From positions 1,612,001 to 1,676,000 of the forward strand of contig JAYMNP010000001.1 in NCBI GenBank assembly GCA_036941025.1: a DNA stretch of 64,000 nt. Reading direction: 5' to 3'. Position 1 is the first letter of the stretch. Each line of letters begins with the position of its first letter. A program made the position numbers and the translations under genes. Positions 9,083-17,692 of this stretch are shown here, one piece after another. The DNA comes from Lachnospiraceae bacterium JLR.KK002. GTDB lineage: Bacteria > Bacillota > Clostridia > Lachnospirales > Lachnospiraceae. The notes beneath the pieces are model-generated. The model did not search any database, had not been told where the DNA came from, and was given only the letters and a program-made list of their open reading frames with translations.

Positions 9083-10607
9083 ATATAAATCCTCCTGCCT
9101 CTCCGGAAGGCTGTCCAAGTGCAGGCAGCGCCAGAATCAGACACAGATAAACTGCCGATTTCACCAGCCAGTTCTGTCTCTCAAAAATTTCCGACAGTTT
9201 TCTGCCCTGTTCCTCCATCAGACTCACCGCAAATACAAGGAGGCACCCGCAAAGAACCACTCCAATGGCTATAAGGGTATAAGTGGTGCCGCTGGCTTCC
9301 CCAATCTCAATTCCCGGCTCCAGAATCTGATGCAGGTCAAAATGGGTCAGGGTATTTTTCATCATAAGCAAAGCGGTGGGCACATCCTCTGCCCGGTCAA
9401 AAAACCAGCTGATATTCACCAGCAGGAAAGTCCTTGCAATCTGAAACAGATGAAATCCCCGGCTGTCCCCGGAAATATGAAACGCTTTCTTCCATTTCCG
9501 GTAAGAGGGAGCCATCAGGCCGCTGAACGCAATAATCAGTCCGTTGTAAAGTCCGTAGATGATAAATTTCCAGGCGGCCCCGTGCCAGATTCCAACCACC
9601 AGAAAGACTATGATATTGGCAAGGCAGATGGGCAGAGTTCGCCCGGTCTGTTTTCCGCATGTTTTCCGGGCGAATCCGGAAAAACTCTTCATCCAGCCGG
9701 ACAGGGACACAGGATAAAATACATAATCTTTCATCCAGGTTCCCAGGGTAATGTGCCACCGATGCCAGAAATCCGTAATGGAAACTGCAAAATAAGGCCG
9801 CCGGAAATTCTCATCCAGCTTTATGCCGAACAGTTCTCCGATTCCGATTACCACATCCATGCCGCCGGAAAAATCACAGTAAAGCTGTATACTGTATCCT
9901 AACACACCAATGATTCCAAGTCCATCGTAAATATCCGGATGGTCAAAAATAGCATTGACAAAGATTACCGCGTTGTCCGCAATCACCATTTTCTTAAAGT
10001 AGCCCCACAAAATCCGCAGTACGGCCTGCTCTGTCCTGCTCCGGTCAAAGGAATGGCTCTCATACAGCTGGCTGCCCAGAGTGCTGAACCTGCCGATGGG
10101 GCCCTGCAGAATTTGCGGAAAAAAGGATACAAAAAGAGCAAAACGGAACAGATTATGTTCCGCTTTCGTCCTGCCCCAATATATGTCCAGAATATACCCC
10201 ATGGACTGAAAGGTATAAAAGGATATTCCAAGAGGCAGCAAAAGCTGCATCATGTCAAAGTCCGCACCCGTCAGATGACTGACCGTGCCAATGGCAAAAT
10301 TAGTATATTTCAGCACTCCCAGAATTCCAAAATTCAGAATCAGGGCACATGCTGTTATCTGCTTCTTCTTCCTCCCGGCCTTTTTCCGGTCTGAAATCCG
10401 CTCGGAAACACTCTCCACTCCAATGCCGGCCAGCCAGGAAGTCACTGTGGTAAATGCCAGGAAACAGGCCGCCCGGATTCCTCCGCTGAGATAATAAACA
10501 TAGCTGAATCCCAGCAGCCACATCCACTGGTATTTGCGGGGAATCAGATAATACCCCGCTGCGGCCAGAACCACAAACACTAAAAATTCCATGGAAATCA
10601 ATGACAT
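9069..10607 (-). CDS. MBOAT-family O-acyltransferase (DltB/AlgI-like)
   Basis: A polytopic 512-residue membrane protein of the MBOAT family. It moves an acyl group from a cytoplasmic carrier to an extracellular acceptor. Signature segments are SITDFWHRWHITLGTWMKDY, seen in all DltB/AlgI-type proteins, and GIWHGAAWKF, which holds the conserved catalytic histidine. About a dozen hydrophobic segments are visible. It lies 15 bases after the carrier-protein gene, so the acyl donor is probably carried by that protein. Confidence 0.9.
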   Translation of the reverse strand: MSLISMEFLVFVVLAAAGYYLIPRKYQWMWLLGFSYVYYLSGGIRAACFLAFTTVTSWLAGIGVESVSERISDRKKAGRKKKQITACALILNFGILGVLKYTNFAIGTVSHLTGADFDMMQLLLPLGISFYTFQSMGYILDIYWGRTKAEHNLFRFALFVSFFPQILQGPIGRFSTLGSQLYESHSFDRSRTEQAVLRILWGYFKKMVIADNAVIFVNAIFDHPDIYDGLGIIGVLGYSIQLYCDFSGGMDVVIGIGELFGIKLDENFRRPYFAVSITDFWHRWHITLGTWMKDYVFYPVSLSGWMKSFSGFARKTCGKQTGRTLPICLANIIVFLVVGIWHGAAWKFIIYGLYNGLIIAFSGLMAPSYRKWKKAFHISGDSRGFHLFQIARTFLLVNISWFFDRAEDVPTALLMMKNTLTHFDLHQILEPGIEIGEASGTTYTLIAIGVVLCGCLLVFAVSLMEEQGRKLSEIFERQNWLVKSAVYLCLILALPALGQPSGEAGGFIYAQF

Positions 10608-10622
10608 AAGACTGCCTCCGCC

Positions 10623-10850
10623 CTATTCGTCCTGCAGTCTTACTACCATTGCCCACAACGCTTTCGCAGAATTGAAATTCTCCGGTATAATATCCGCAGG
10701 AGTAATGGAAATTCCAAACTCCTCCTGCAGTTCGCTTACAATAGACAAAATGGCAAATGAGTCCAGAACTCCGTCATCAATCAGTGTTTCACAGGTATCA
10801 AAATCGGCATCCGGCTGGATGTCCTCCAAAATCTCCAGTAATTTTTCCAT
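10623..10850 (-). CDS. Acyl/aminoacyl carrier protein (DltC-like)
   Basis: A 75-residue acidic four-helix carrier protein. The phosphopantetheine attachment serine is S31 in DGVLDSFAIL. The length and the LDSFAIL variant resemble DltC and other dedicated aminoacyl carriers more than the fatty-acid-synthesis ACP. It lies 62 bases after the PLP decarboxylase and 15 bases before the MBOAT gene. It is the expected link between a cytoplasmic loading step and MBOAT transfer. No adenylation or ligase gene that could load it is present in the operon. Confidence 0.9.
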   Translation of the reverse strand: MEKLLEILEDIQPDADFDTCETLIDDGVLDSFAILSIVSELQEEFGISITPADIIPENFNSAKALWAMVVRLQDE

Positions 10851-10912
10851 ATCTTTTCCTTTCTGTCATGTATTCTGACAATTGAATGGCCTCTCAGTAA
10901 TCCATATATATG

Positions 10913-12127
10913 TTAAAGGTTCCCGCTGTTGATTCTGTCCGTAGCCTGAGAATCCCGTATCAGCCGCGCGCCCTGTGCCTGGGAATAAAACAGCACTTTT
11001 GGCAAATCCCTGCTCAGAAACAGGTTGATTCCCTCTGTGACAGAATAAGCCCCCACCCGCTCAAAAACCAGCACATCTCCCACTTTCCCTCCGGTCAGTG
11101 GAAACTGTTTTACAATCACATCCGCAGTGGTACAGAGAGAACCGCACAGATTCCATTTTTCTTCTGTCTGTTCTTTTGCTGAACCGGTGCCGGCATCTAC
11201 TGGCGGACTTCCGCAGGAAATATGCCGCACATGGGGAAGTTTCATGGCCATGGTCTGCCCATAATAATTCAGGTGATGGATTCCTCCGTCCACAATTCCG
11301 TAAATCTGTCCCTGTGTGTCTTTCCGGTCCACAATGGAGGTCAGAAAGCTGCCGCAGTCCGCGGTCAGAAATCTTCCCATTTCCAATGTGATTTTCCCTC
11401 CAAATCTCATATTCTGAACCAGCTTCCGGAATTCTTCCAGCAGCCTCTCCGGAGATTCTTCCGCATCAGACTGAAAGTAAGGTACCCAAAATCCCGGCCC
11501 GTATTCCAGTTCCTTCACAGAATGCCCCTGTTCACGTACCTCCTGGCAGAAATCATCAAGGCTTTTCAGTTCCTGTTCTATCAAAGCCAGATTCTTTTTC
11601 TGGGTGCCGGAATAATACTGAATCCCCTGAAAAATAAGCTCCGGATATTTTTCCTGCTCTGCAAATATTTTAACAGCCAGCGTTCTGTCCACGCCAAACT
11701 GGTTGCCGCTGCTGATACGAACAAGTACGTTCAGATGATACCCTGTATTCCGGGCGCATTCTGCTAACAGTTCCATCTGCCGCAGTGACTCAATGGTAAA
11801 AATTCCTCTGCCCTGGCAGTTTTTCACAATCCTCAGTATATCTTCCGGTTCCTTATTAACGCCCGAAATCACCAGGCGTTCCATGGGAAGCTGTTCCCGC
11901 TCACAAATCCGGAATTCTCCCGGCGAACATACCTCAAACCGTTCCACGAAAGGCTCCATGGCCCCTGTCAGAAAAGGATTGGCTTTCATGGCATAGCACA
12001 AATCCATATGTCCCTGTTTCAGAACCGATGAAATTTTTTTCAGCCTCTCTGCCAGCGCATCCAGATCAAACACATATGCAGGGGTCTGATACTCCTGCAG
12101 AATGTTCCTTATTTCCTGCTCTTTCAT
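10913..12127 (-). CDS. LysA-fold (type III) PLP decarboxylase
   Basis: A 404-residue protein of the alanine-racemase/ornithine-decarboxylase fold. Seen: the PLP lysine K48 in YAMKAN, GNQFGVD around 142, the YSGTQ motif, EMGRF at about 250 in the EPGR position, the catalytic-type cysteine C332 in CGSLCTTADV, and Y361 in GAYS. The divergent motifs argue against plain diaminopimelate decarboxylase. BtrK-type enzymes, which decarboxylate glutamate while it is bound to a carrier protein, and exosortase-associated decarboxylases share this fold and also sit beside a carrier-protein gene. The start at 12127 follows AGGAGG by 8 bases; an upstream in-frame start is less likely. The substrate is unknown, and carrier-bound decarboxylation is inference. 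Confidence 0.85.
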   Translation of the reverse strand: MKEQEIRNILQEYQTPAYVFDLDALAERLKKISSVLKQGHMDLCYAMKANPFLTGAMEPFVERFEVCSPGEFRICEREQLPMERLVISGVNKEPEDILRIVKNCQGRGIFTIESLRQMELLAECARNTGYHLNVLVRISSGNQFGVDRTLAVKIFAEQEKYPELIFQGIQYYSGTQKKNLALIEQELKSLDDFCQEVREQGHSVKELEYGPGFWVPYFQSDAEESPERLLEEFRKLVQNMRFGGKITLEMGRFLTADCGSFLTSIVDRKDTQGQIYGIVDGGIHHLNYYGQTMAMKLPHVRHISCGSPPVDAGTGSAKEQTEEKWNLCGSLCTTADVIVKQFPLTGGKVGDVLVFERVGAYSVTEGINLFLSRDLPKVLFYSQAQGARLIRDSQATDRINSGNL

Positions 12128-12198
12128 GTCTGTTCCTCCTGACATATCTCTGCAAGCATAGCGGGCAGGCCCGCTTCACCTCTCCTGTTCTCCGGATC

Positions 12199-12687
12199 CT
12201 ATGCAGAAAACTGTTTCTTCAGGATATCATAGGTTTTGTTAATCATCTGCAGAGTACCTGTGTCTCCTGCAAGATTATCCGGGTGATAAATCTTAATCAG
12301 TTCTTTATAGCGTTTCTTTAATGCAAGCTCATTGTTCACACCGGAGAAAAACATTTCCGCTTCAGAACTGTCAAACACCGCCTGGGAATGAAATCCTCCA
12401 AAATTTCCGCCATACTGTTCTTTTTCCCTGGCTATCTCCTGCTTTTCTTTTGCAACTTTCTTTAATTCATTCTCCAGTATCTTCCATTTCATCTGAAACA
12501 GCCGGGATTCTTCTGCAAGGCGTTTTTCATCCATTTTTTTCCTGAAATAAAATTCCTTCTTCTCCCGCTCAAACTCCCGTCTGTCCTGTTCCAGCTTCCT
12601 CTGCTGATTCTGCAGCATTCTTTCCTGCTGTTCTTCTGTAGCCTGCTCATGAATCAGCTCGCTTACCGCCTCATCAGGCTGATACAT
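12199..12687 (-). CDS. Coiled-coil protein with C-terminal J domain
   Basis: A 162-residue protein. Residues 15-92 are a highly charged heptad-like region rich in Glu, Lys, Arg and Gln. Residues 118-160 form a short J domain containing HPD at 135-137 (KIYHPDNLAG), the motif that stimulates Hsp70 ATPase activity. There is no Gly/Phe-rich or zinc region, so it is not DnaJ itself but a J-domain co-chaperone of unknown client. It is the first gene after a good promoter, with 71 bases to the decarboxylase gene. That gap contains a GC-rich hairpin (AGCGGGCAGGCCCGCT) without a T-run, so readthrough into the surface operon is plausible. Confidence 0.8.
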   Translation of the reverse strand: MYQPDEAVSELIHEQATEEQQERMLQNQQRKLEQDRREFEREKKEFYFRKKMDEKRLAEESRLFQMKWKILENELKKVAKEKQEIAREKEQYGGNFGGFHSQAVFDSSEAEMFFSGVNNELALKKRYKELIKIYHPDNLAGDTGTLQMINKTYDILKKQFSA

Positions 12688-12796
12688 AACTCTGCCTCCT
12701 TTTTGCCGGACTCTGTCCTTTCGGCATACGATACGTTACGGTTCCGGTGTCCGGCATTACTGCCGCATAGTGCATGGCACCGTTTAAACAGTAACC

Positions 12797-12825
12797 ATTA
12801 TACAATATATAGTTTTAAATAGCAA
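12797..12825 (-). promoter_or_regulatory. Probable sigma-A promoter of the J-domain/surface operon
   Basis: On the minus strand, TTGCTA (12820-12825) and TATAAT (12797-12802) are separated by exactly 17 bases, about 110 bases upstream of the J-domain start. Confidence 0.6.
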
Positions 12826-12859
12826 GAACAAAGCTGAGAAGTCCTCTGCTGCGAATCAG

Positions 12860-12898
12860 AAAAATGCCGGAACACGATTTCCCTGTTCCGGCATTTTT
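12860..12898 (-). terminator. Strong intrinsic terminator after the CotF-like gene
   Basis: A 14-15 bp near-perfect stem (AAAATGCCGGAACA with its complement, 9-base loop) is followed by T-runs on either strand. It begins two bases past the stop of the CotF-like gene and could act in both directions. Confidence 0.85.
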
Positions 12899-12899
12899 C

Positions 12900-13172
12900 C
12901 TAAAAGTTCTGCATACACTGTCCAAATTTCTGTTTTGCTTCGTCTACTTTCTGGGTCTCGGCAGAGGGAGTTGGATAATAACCTCTCTCATGCATCATAT
13001 TAAATACCTCGTTCTGAATGTTGTGTTCTTTTTCCAGACAGTCCAGAATGGCATTTCTCACATTGTCGTGAACGCATTCGTTGGAAAAGGTATTGTACAG
13101 TGTGGTGGCTGTTTTTTCTGCGGTCAGTGCATCCGCAAACATTTCTTTTTCTGAATAAAATGACTGCTGCAT
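12900..13172 (-). CDS. CotF-family spore coat protein
   Basis: A 90-residue protein starting at the ATG at 13172, with AAGGAGAG before it; an in-frame start six codons earlier lacks a site. The helical segments EKEMFADALTAEKTATTLY and DCLEKEHNIQNEVFNMM and the ending GYYPTPSAE are typical of the CotF ferritin-like family found in clostridial spore coats. It lies 22 bases after a second small relative. A structural role in the spore coat is inferred from family membership. Confidence 0.8.
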   Translation of the reverse strand: MQQSFYSEKEMFADALTAEKTATTLYNTFSNECVHDNVRNAILDCLEKEHNIQNEVFNMMHERGYYPTPSAETQKVDEAKQKFGQCMQNF

Positions 13173-13194
13173 GGTCTCTCTCCTTTTCATATGC

Positions 13195-13380
13195 TTAGCT
13201 TAACTGGGAATACAGGGAACGGAAATGTTCCTTATGCTCATTGGAAATTTCAGTAAATTTCGCCTTCATTTCCGAATCCGTGCTGTTATCTGCCAGCACC
13301 TGAAACTTTTTAATCAGAAGCTCCTCGCCGGTAAGCAAATCATTTAAAGCGGATAATTCTTTTTCTGAAATCTGGTTCAT
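13195..13380 (-). CDS. Small CotF-like/ferritin-like helical protein
   Basis: A 61-residue, mostly helical protein starting at the ATG at 13380, chosen for AAAGGAG 7 bases upstream; a longer frame with upstream starts has no site. The pattern ELSALNDLLTGEELLIKKF followed by HKEHFRSLYSQL is shared by small proteins encoded next to CotF-type coat genes. It is probably co-transcribed with the downstream coat gene. Its function is otherwise unknown. Confidence 0.7.
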   Translation of the reverse strand: MNQISEKELSALNDLLTGEELLIKKFQVLADNSTDSEMKAKFTEISNEHKEHFRSLYSQLS

Positions 13381-13559
13381 GGGAATCTCCTTTCGCTTGT
13401 CTGTATCAGGCAATGTGAAATCTGTCATATAAATCATTGCCTGTCGCATTTATTTTCCGCTTTTTTTCATCAAATATGCATGTCACTTTTTATGAAATTT
13501 TCACATTCTTTCCGTCCGCAGTCTTCTTCCTGGATTCCGGTATGAAAACACCTGAATCT

Positions 13560-14105
13560 TCAGGGCATCGAATCAGGTATTTCCAGGCTGAATCCCTGAT
13601 AAATACTGACTGGTACCTGTTCTCCGAATCCATATTCTTCCATGGTATCTTTTACAAAATTATAAACTGTAATTATTTTTTTCTCAGGATCCACCACCCA
13701 GTATTCCCTGACGCCGGAATTTCGGTATTTAAACAGCTTTCGGTAATAGTCCATGGTCCGGCTGGAAGGAGACACAATTTCAATAATCCAGTCCGGCGCC
13801 CCGTTGCAGCCCCTGTCATCCAGTTTGCTTTTATCACAGATCACACTGATGTCCGGCTCCAGATAATTCCGGTTGTCATTGTTCAGAAACACTGCAAAGG
13901 GAGCAATGTCCACCTCGCATTCTCCGTGATGGGCGTCAATATAATCCGCTATTTTCCTGTACATAAATCCAAGAATCTGCTGATGTATCCTGCCAGGAGA
14001 AGCCATATCGTAAATCTGCCCGTCAATCAGTTCCGCACGTACTCCTTCCGGCAGTGCATAAATATCATCCACCGTGAAAAATTCAATATTTCTCGCTGCA
14101 TCCAT
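13560..14105 (-). CDS. Uma2-family (DUF820) PD-(D/E)XK nuclease-like protein
   Basis: A 181-residue protein from the ATG at 14105, with AAGGAGGG 9 bases upstream. The Uma2 pattern is clear: RAELIDGQIYDMASP, YLEPDISVIC, PDWIIEIVSPSS, and YRNSGVREYWVVDPE near the C-terminus. The D of LEPD and the E of IEIVSPS are the presumed metal ligands of the restriction-endonuclease fold. Family members are widespread and often mobile; the biological role is not established. It stands alone between the coat genes and the XRE regulator. Confidence 0.85.
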   Translation of the reverse strand: MDAARNIEFFTVDDIYALPEGVRAELIDGQIYDMASPGRIHQQILGFMYRKIADYIDAHHGECEVDIAPFAVFLNNDNRNYLEPDISVICDKSKLDDRGCNGAPDWIIEIVSPSSRTMDYYRKLFKYRNSGVREYWVVDPEKKIITVYNFVKDTMEEYGFGEQVPVSIYQGFSLEIPDSMP

Positions 14106-14207
14106 GTTCTTCACCCTCCTTTTCTTTTTATTATAAACCATCTCCTTCTCAATTACTATCCCCATAATTTGCACGAAAACCGGCAGGTTCGTTCCTGTAG
14201 CAGAATC

Positions 14208-15230
14208 CTACCCGAAATACATCAGAACTGTCACTGCCCCGGCCAGCGCTGTACTCAGCCAGAATACAGCTCCCGGACGGTAACTTCCGGTTTCCGTAAT
14301 TTTCTTTTTTGCCCGGCGCTGTTCGTACAGCAGCTCTGCTACGACAATCACCAGAAACAGAAGGGTCCATCCTATATATCCCACAGATTCCGGGGAATTA
14401 TTCTGCATATTGCGCAGCTCTGTTTTTGCAAAAGTAACAGCCACAAAGCCCAGCACCTGTACGAGAAAACAGACAACAGAAAAGTATCCCGCCTTTGCAA
14501 TACGTCTGTCCAGCTCTCTTACCAGTATTCTGTCTATACTGCGGTAATTGTAAAATACCGGTACCACGCACAAATCCACACAATAGGCAAAAATCAGAAT
14601 GATCTCTGTCAGTTCCCATCTGCTTTCTTCCAGAAATGCGGAGATTCCAAACAACAATATGGTTCCGAAAGAAATACAGCCAATATGAACATCCATCTGA
14701 ATCAGCACTTTTTTCACTTCTTCCAGATTATATTCCACTTTGCCGTCGTACCCTGCCAGCATGGAAAAATTCCCTGTTTTTACGCTGCCTGAAAAAAACA
14801 AATGCAGAAATAACTGGATAAAGACGCCGATGATTACCATAATTACCACACAATCCACATACAGATGTCCCGTCATTCCGCCGGCAACCAGATATCCGAA
14901 TATTACCGCCCCGGTGGCTGCCGCAAGGCGGCCCGGTGTTTTCGGCATGGTCACTTCCGACTCTTTGGTTCCTTCCATAAATTCATCCAGCGTCATGCTG
15001 AACAAAGCTGCTATCTGCTGCAGGGTATACACATCCGGCAGGGTCTTATCCCGCTCCCAGTTTGACACTGCCTGCCTTGTTACTGAGAGCTGCTCCGCCA
15101 GTTCCGACTGGGTATATGGTTTCTGTTCCCGAAAACGTTTTATTTTCTCTCCCAGACTCTGTACCACTTCCTGTTCCTGACTTTTTTCCGGCGTTTCCTG
15201 CACTGGATGATTTTCCTCTTTTCGGCTCAT
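14208..15230 (-). CDS. XRE-family regulator with C-terminal membrane domain
   Basis: A 340-residue protein starting at the ATG at 15230 after AAGGGAG. Residues 27-82 form an XRE/Cro helix-turn-helix (KIKRFREQKPYTQSELAEQL, then SVTRQAVSNWERDKTLPD). The C-terminal part has about six hydrophobic segments. Such one-protein DNA-binding membrane regulators are common in Lachnospiraceae, often responding to envelope stress. The target is unknown. It is monocistronic. Confidence 0.82.
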   Translation of the reverse strand: MSRKEENHPVQETPEKSQEQEVVQSLGEKIKRFREQKPYTQSELAEQLSVTRQAVSNWERDKTLPDVYTLQQIAALFSMTLDEFMEGTKESEVTMPKTPGRLAAATGAVIFGYLVAGGMTGHLYVDCVVIMVIIGVFIQLFLHLFFSGSVKTGNFSMLAGYDGKVEYNLEEVKKVLIQMDVHIGCISFGTILLFGISAFLEESRWELTEIILIFAYCVDLCVVPVFYNYRSIDRILVRELDRRIAKAGYFSVVCFLVQVLGFVAVTFAKTELRNMQNNSPESVGYIGWTLLFLVIVVAELLYEQRRAKKKITETGSYRPGAVFWLSTALAGAVTVLMYFG

Positions 15231-15324
15231 ACTCTCTCCCTTTCTTTCCCGATTTATTTTTTTCATCCTACCACGTTTTTGCCGAATACGCCAGCAACAA
15301 TCTGTTGCGTGGCCTTTTCTGCCT

Positions 15325-15367
15325 GAAAAAACAGGGATACCGCACTCCCGTTTTGCAGTATCCCTGT
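15325..15367 (-). terminator. Intrinsic terminator of the alpha-galactosidase gene
   Basis: On the minus strand, a 10-bp perfect stem (ACAGGGATAC with GTATCCCTGT, arms 15331-15340 and 15358-15367) is followed by a run of Ts. It lies 19 bases past the GH36 stop. Confidence 0.85.
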
Positions 15368-15385
15368 TACCTGTATATTTTACAC

Positions 15386-17599
15386 TTATTCTGTTTCTGC
15401 TTCCTTCAGACGAATATAAATCTGGCAGGAATCATAATTTTCCACCGGAACCGGCAGAAGAACTCCGCCGTTCATCAGTGCAGCCCCGGTAAAAGTCCCT
15501 GCAGGTTCATTGTTTTTCCACATGGAATAAACCCCTTTCGGGCGCAGTCCCCGGAATTTCACAGACTGGGCAGCCGGATTTCCGTGCAAATCGGTATAAA
15601 CCACACCAAGATATGCTTCTTTTCCATCCTTATCCGCATATTCCCAGGCAGTGAAATCACGGTTTTCCAGGGGAGAGGTAATTCTGTAATAATCCCCAAA
15701 CTGGAATAAGCGGTAACGCTTCTTAAATGTGCGTATCTGTTCTCTTGCCTCCGTCTTCTCATCCTCTGTCATTTTACTTAAATCCAGCTCATATCCAAAG
15801 GTTCCCTGCATGGCGCAGATTCCCCTTGTCTGAAAAGGCGTTACCCTTCCATTCTGATGGTTCGGGCATACAGACACATGAGCAGATACGGAAGACATGG
15901 GATAACCAAAAGACGTTCCGTACTGAATACTCAGACGTTCAATTGCGTCTGTATTGTCACTGCACCAGATCTGAGGCGCATAATAGAGCATTCCGGCATC
16001 GTACCTGCCGCCGCCGCCGCTGCAGCCCTCCAGCAGCAAATCCGGATACCGCTCCAGCATGGCTTCCATTACCTCATACAGACCCAGTACATACCGATGG
16101 CGCAGTTCTCCCTGCCGCTCCCTGGGCAGAAGCGCACTGTAGGCAGCCGCCACAGAGCGGTTCATATCCCATTTTACATACTGAATATTGGCAGAATCCA
16201 GTATATCAAATAACCGTTCCTTAATATAATTTTTCACATCCTCACGACTCATATCCAGCACAAGCTGTGATCTTCCCCGAACAGGCTTTCTGCCCGGAAC
16301 CACCATGGCCCATTCCGGATACTTCCGGTACAAATCACTGTCCTCGGAAATCATTTCCGGTTCAAACCATAAGCCGAACATCAGGCCCATATCATTGACC
16401 TTATCCACCAGTTCCTTCATGGAACAGCCCAGCTTCTTTTCATTCACATACCAGTCCCCAAGGCCGGAATAATCATCGTCCCGTTTTCCAAACCATCCGT
16501 CGTCCAGCACCAGCATGTCCAAATCCAGTTCTGCCGCTTCCCTGGCAATTTTCAGAATTTTTTCCGCATTAAAATCAAAATAAGTTGCCTCCCAGTTATT
16601 TACCAGAATGGGACGTCTTTTGTCTTTCCAGTTACTGCGGATTAAGTTTTTCTGAAAACCGTTATGATAGCAGTGGGACAGCTGAGACAGTCCCTGACTG
16701 CTGTAAGCCATGGCAATTTCCGGTGTGGTAAAACATTCCCCCGGCTGCAGGCTCCAGGTAAACACAGAATCGTCAATGCCCATGACCAGTCTGGTCTGAT
16801 GGAACTGATCCACTTCCACATGCATATGGAAGCCGCCGCTGTACAGCAATGAGAATCCATAGCAGGCTCCCAGCTCCTCCGTGGTATTCTTTTCCGCAAG
16901 AATCACAAAAGGATTATGCTGGTGGCTGGAAGTGCCGCGGGTGCTTCTCAGCTCCGTAACACCATGAAACAGAGGCACCCGCTCCATTTCCCGCTCTCCG
17001 GCATGGCGTCCGTAGAAATGAATCATATCCATTCCGCTGGAATCCATATCCAGGCAGGCAGACAGAACCTTTGACAGCCGCACCTCCCCGTCCGTTCTGT
17101 TCTCCACCATTGCCGCTCTGGTGATGATATCGTGTTCTTCAAACACTCCGTAGTACAGATGGACATAAAATTCTTCCTGACTGTCCTTTAAAATAATTTC
17201 CAGTGTGTCAACCGGCTCATCTTCAGAGGCAAACATGGCCGGAAGGCCTTCCAGCCCGTATTTTCCATGGAACGTCCGGTAACTGTCAAAAAACAGCAGG
17301 CAGTCTCTGACGCCGGTTCCCAAATCCGCATACATACAGTTTATCCGATAATCTCCGCTTCCCCGTACCGGAAACTCCTGAGGCAGAAAATCAAGGGAAT
17401 ATGTTCTGTCTTCCCTGGCTTCATAAATATTCCCGGAAAATCCACGGTCAGCCATGGATATCATATAGGAATAATCTGTCTCATCCGTTTTGCTTCCATA
17501 ATAAGTGTGCAAAAGGACGCCCTTGCTGTCTGCTTTCATCTGATATGTGCTGTTTCTGGTCTGAAGGGTAAATACATTGTCTTTGATTATAATTGCCAT
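15386..17599 (-). CDS. Alpha-galactosidase, GH36
   Basis: A cytoplasmic 737-residue glycoside hydrolase that releases galactose from raffinose-family sugars and melibiose. It has no signal peptide. The GH36 nucleophile is D478 in YVKWDMNR, and the acid/base is D548 in CSDNTDAIER. Flanking signatures are VLDDGWFGKRDDD, WFEPEMISEDSDL and GCSGGGGRYD. The length matches the bacterial tetrameric GH36 group. It is the last gene of the sugar operon, after the GH13 gene and the ABC transporter genes, so imported oligosaccharides are probably cleaved inside the cell. Confidence 0.95.
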   Translation of the reverse strand: MAIIIKDNVFTLQTRNSTYQMKADSKGVLLHTYYGSKTDETDYSYMISMADRGFSGNIYEAREDRTYSLDFLPQEFPVRGSGDYRINCMYADLGTGVRDCLLFFDSYRTFHGKYGLEGLPAMFASEDEPVDTLEIILKDSQEEFYVHLYYGVFEEHDIITRAAMVENRTDGEVRLSKVLSACLDMDSSGMDMIHFYGRHAGEREMERVPLFHGVTELRSTRGTSSHQHNPFVILAEKNTTEELGACYGFSLLYSGGFHMHVEVDQFHQTRLVMGIDDSVFTWSLQPGECFTTPEIAMAYSSQGLSQLSHCYHNGFQKNLIRSNWKDKRRPILVNNWEATYFDFNAEKILKIAREAAELDLDMLVLDDGWFGKRDDDYSGLGDWYVNEKKLGCSMKELVDKVNDMGLMFGLWFEPEMISEDSDLYRKYPEWAMVVPGRKPVRGRSQLVLDMSREDVKNYIKERLFDILDSANIQYVKWDMNRSVAAAYSALLPRERQGELRHRYVLGLYEVMEAMLERYPDLLLEGCSGGGGRYDAGMLYYAPQIWCSDNTDAIERLSIQYGTSFGYPMSSVSAHVSVCPNHQNGRVTPFQTRGICAMQGTFGYELDLSKMTEDEKTEAREQIRTFKKRYRLFQFGDYYRITSPLENRDFTAWEYADKDGKEAYLGVVYTDLHGNPAAQSVKFRGLRPKGVYSMWKNNEPAGTFTGAALMNGGVLLPVPVENYDSCQIYIRLKEAETE

Positions 17600-17692
17600 A
17601 AATTAACTTACCTTTCTATTCTAATCGTAATTACAGGTAACGGTCACACGGAAACCGAAACATGGATTCAGGCTGCTTTCTCTGCCGGAATG

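Noticed and set aside
8117..12127. A complete classical dltABCD operon
   Set aside because: There is no DltA adenylation domain. The gene in its place is a LysA-fold PLP enzyme with K48 in YAMKAN, so only a dlt-like architecture is claimed.
13437..14792. Long plus-strand frame of 451 codons
   Set aside because: It lies opposite the Uma2 and XRE genes, which have clear motifs, ribosome-binding sites and expected lengths. The plus frame has no recognisable domain.
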